A DNA stretch of 64,000 nt from positions 1-64,000 of the forward strand of contig JAJCZL010000007.1 in assembly GCA_029262415.1 (NCBI GenBank), written 5' to 3'. How positions within the stretch are numbered: the first letter of the stretch is position 1; each line of letters starts with the position of its first letter. This DNA comes from Deltaproteobacteria bacterium (GTDB lineage: Bacteria; Desulfobacterota; Binatia; UBA1149; JAJCZL01). The notes beneath the pieces were generated by a model. That model was not told the DNA's origin, did no database searches, and worked only from the letters and a program-made list of their open reading frames with translations. Of the stretch, positions 62,527-64,000 are shown one piece after another. The position numbers were made by a program, and so were the translations under genes.

Positions 62527-62528
62527 CC

Positions 62529-62747
62529 ATGCGCACGAAAGAGCGCGCGCTGGATGTGCCGCCGTGGAATGCGACGGTTGGAGAACCCATCGACGACGAG
62601 GGCAACGAGCTCATCGAGCACGTCGAGGTTAGCTCGACGCACCTCGGGCTCGGCTTCAGTCCTGATGTCTACCGGATTGTCGCAGGGCGGCTCGGGGCTC
62701 CGCTTTCTCGCCAAGCGTTCAACAGCGCAGTCCAAGAGACAGTGTGA
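62529..62747 (+). CDS. Small protein resembling the C-terminus of an alpha/beta hydrolase
   Basis: 72 aa, starting 2 bp after the SOUL stop. The second half, EHVEVSSTHLGLGFSPDVYRIV, resembles the catalytic-His end of some alpha/beta hydrolases. The nucleophile elbow and the rest of the fold are missing, so it may be a remnant brought in by deletion. It could also be a real small protein in the operon, as it ends 13 bp before the photolyase start. I cannot decide. Confidence 0.45.
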   Translation: MRTKERALDVPPWNATVGEPIDDEGNELIEHVEVSSTHLGLGFSPDVYRIVAGRLGAPLSRQAFNSAVQETV

Positions 62748-62760
62748 GGGGGGCGCCGTG

Positions 62761-64000
62761 ATGCGTGGTCTCCACTGGTTCCGCAATGACCTGCGTCTCC
62801 ACGACAACACGGCACTCAAAGCGCTCGTGACGCAGGTGGCAGAGTGGTTGCCCGTGTTCGTACTGGACCCGCGGATTGCTGCCGGTCCGCGCGTGGGCGA
62901 ACCACGTATGCGCTTCCTTCTAGATTGTCTCGGACGGCTGGGTCGTGACCTCGAGAAACGGGGCGTACCGCTCCTTGTGCGCGAAGGGCGGCCTGAAGAA
63001 GTGCTGCCCAAGCTCATGCACGAAACCGGTGCACGACTGCTCTCGTTCAACGAGGATACGACACCGTTCGCCCGCAGTCGGGACACAGCGGTACAGAATG
63101 CCGTGGAGCGCAGCGGCGGCAAGATCGTGGCACGGCTGGACCGGGTCGTGTTCGGGTCGAGCGAGATTCGAACGGCGAGCGGGGGAGCCTATTCTGTCTA
63201 CTCTCCGTACCGCAAGGCGTGGATGAAGCGGTGGGATGAGGAACCGCGGCTTCCGCTCGGGCTCGGACGTCTGCCGGCGCCGATCGCGGGCTTCCCGGCC
63301 GATCGGATCCCCGACCCGCCGGCGCTCGGTGGCAGCAGTGGAGAGTTCAATCTTCCTACCGGTGGCGAGCAGGCCGCCAAGCGGCGCTTGGAACGCTTCC
63401 TGGGAACTGCAGCCGCGCGTTATCACGAAGATCGCGACCGACCCGATGTCGACGGGACGTCGCGACTCTCCCCCTACCTCCGCTGCGGCGCTATTTCGGT
63501 GCGCCAGTGCTTCGAGAGCGGCCAGGAAGCGGCCCGCGCAGAACCGGCGTTGCAGCGGGGTGTGGCGAAGTGGCTCGATGAGCTCGTGTGGCGCGAGTTC
63601 TATTCCGCAATCCTCGAGGAGCATCCACGCGTGCTGAAGCAGAACTACCGGCAGGAGTACGACGCTGTTCTCTGGGCCGACGACCCGACTGGCTTCGAGG
63701 CGTGGTGCGCAGGCCGCACGGGCTACCCGATCGTCGACGCCGGCATGCGCCAGCTTCGGTCGACGGGTTGGATGCACAACCGGGTTCGCATGATCGTGGC
63801 GAGCTTCCTGACCAAAGACCTACTGATCGATTGGCGCGAAGGTGAGCGTTTCTTCTTTCAGCACCTTGTCGACGGTGACCCCGCCTCGAACAACGGCGGC
63901 TGGCAGTGGGCCGCCTCAACGGGAACCGACCCGCAACCGTACTTCCGAATCTTCAACCCGGTTGCGCAGGGCAAGCGCTGGGATCCTGAGGGTCGATACG
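62761..64000 (+). CDS. phr: Deoxyribodipyrimidine photolyase, class I CPD type, 3'-truncated by the window
   Basis: 413 codons are visible and the frame is open at the window end; full-length enzymes have about 450-480 residues. The N-terminal antenna-domain start is LHWFRNDLRLHDNTAL. FAD-domain marks: SRLSPYLRCGAIS, WREFYSAIL, GYPIVDAGMRQLRSTGWMHN, ASFLTKDLLIDWREGE and DPASNNGGWQWAAS with the Asn near flavin N5. These fit CPD repair rather than signalling cryptochromes. It repairs UV dimers with blue light. It appears to close or continue the SOUL operon. Confidence 0.95.
   Translation, partial: MRGLHWFRNDLRLHDNTALKALVTQVAEWLPVFVLDPRIAAGPRVGEPRMRFLLDCLGRLGRDLEKRGVPLLVREGRPEEVLPKLMHETGARLLSFNEDTTPFARSRDTAVQNAVERSGGKIVARLDRVVFGSSEIRTASGGAYSVYSPYRKAWMKRWDEEPRLPLGLGRLPAPIAGFPADRIPDPPALGGSSGEFNLPTGGEQAAKRRLERFLGTAAARYHEDRDRPDVDGTSRLSPYLRCGAISVRQCFESGQEAARAEPALQRGVAKWLDELVWREFYSAILEEHPRVLKQNYRQEYDAVLWADDPTGFEAWCAGRTGYPIVDAGMRQLRSTGWMHNRVRMIVASFLTKDLLIDWREGERFFFQHLVDGDPASNNGGWQWAASTGTDPQPYFRIFNPVAQGKRWDPEGRY

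Overview
The window is about 60% GC, densely coded, and looks like a chromosome segment of a free-living Gram-negative bacterium. Evidence for this is an apolipoprotein N-acyltransferase, a FadL-type outer-membrane protein, lipoproteins and an RND efflux pump with its outer-membrane channel. The extracellular Cys-rich DUF4215-type repeats, the sigma-54 two-component pair, the many acyl-CoA and nitroreductase enzymes and the dNK-panBCD gene order point to a deltaproteobacterial-type lineage (Myxococcota, Desulfobacterota or Candidatus Binatota-like). That placement is inference. GTG and TTG starts are common.

Region A (1-18.6 kb) is a secreted and surface-protein region. It opens with the 3' part of a giant modular protein: Cys-rich repeats, a glucose/sorbosone-dehydrogenase-like propeller, and a duplicated PKD/Cys-rich/double cytochrome c module. 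Then come a two-gene secreted-protein operon (minus strand), an NtrC-type sigma-54 activator, a membrane histidine kinase with a PDZ-like sensor, lnt, a beta-helix protein, a large adhesin-like protein and an OB-fold-like exported protein. I read two sigma-54 promoters here, one before the secreted operon and one before the beta-helix gene. Each has an 18-bp CTGGG-N8-CCCAG palindrome upstream. This suggests one sigma-54 regulon for exported proteins.

Region B (18.6-37.3 kb) is catabolic. A minus-strand run holds a nitroreductase, SnoaL-like protein, CoA ligase, acyl-CoA dehydrogenase and ThDP enzyme. It faces an acetoin-dehydrogenase-like operon (E1alpha, E1beta, a lipoyl/E3-binding/hydrolase hybrid E2, SDR). 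An ECF sigma factor stands opposite an AhpD-like protein and a 29-residue membrane microprotein. An AraC regulator stands opposite a four-gene operon (acyl-CoA dehydrogenase, nitroreductase, ferredoxin, SCP2-type thiolase). A FadL porin and a TetR regulator share a double palindromic operator.

Region C (37.3-51.6 kb) is housekeeping: an ABA4-like membrane protein, an SDR relic, mtnA, an ExeA/SPOR ATPase with nagZ, an F420-type oxidoreductase, a GST, a deoxynucleoside kinase with panBCD, a BON lipoprotein, smpB, an acyl-CoA synthetase and a dual-specificity phosphatase.

Region D (51.8-64 kb) starts with the tmRNA gene ssrA, immediately followed by a P4-type integrase inactivated by an internal deletion, the signature of a decayed island at ssrA. 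Its visible cargo is heavy-metal efflux: ArsR regulator with a 36-bp operator, CDF transporter, CzcC/B/A-type pump and a PII-like protein. After it come a chalcone-isomerase-like protein, a SOUL protein and a CPD photolyase cut by the window edge. No rRNA, tRNA other than tmRNA, CRISPR array or intact insertion sequence was seen.
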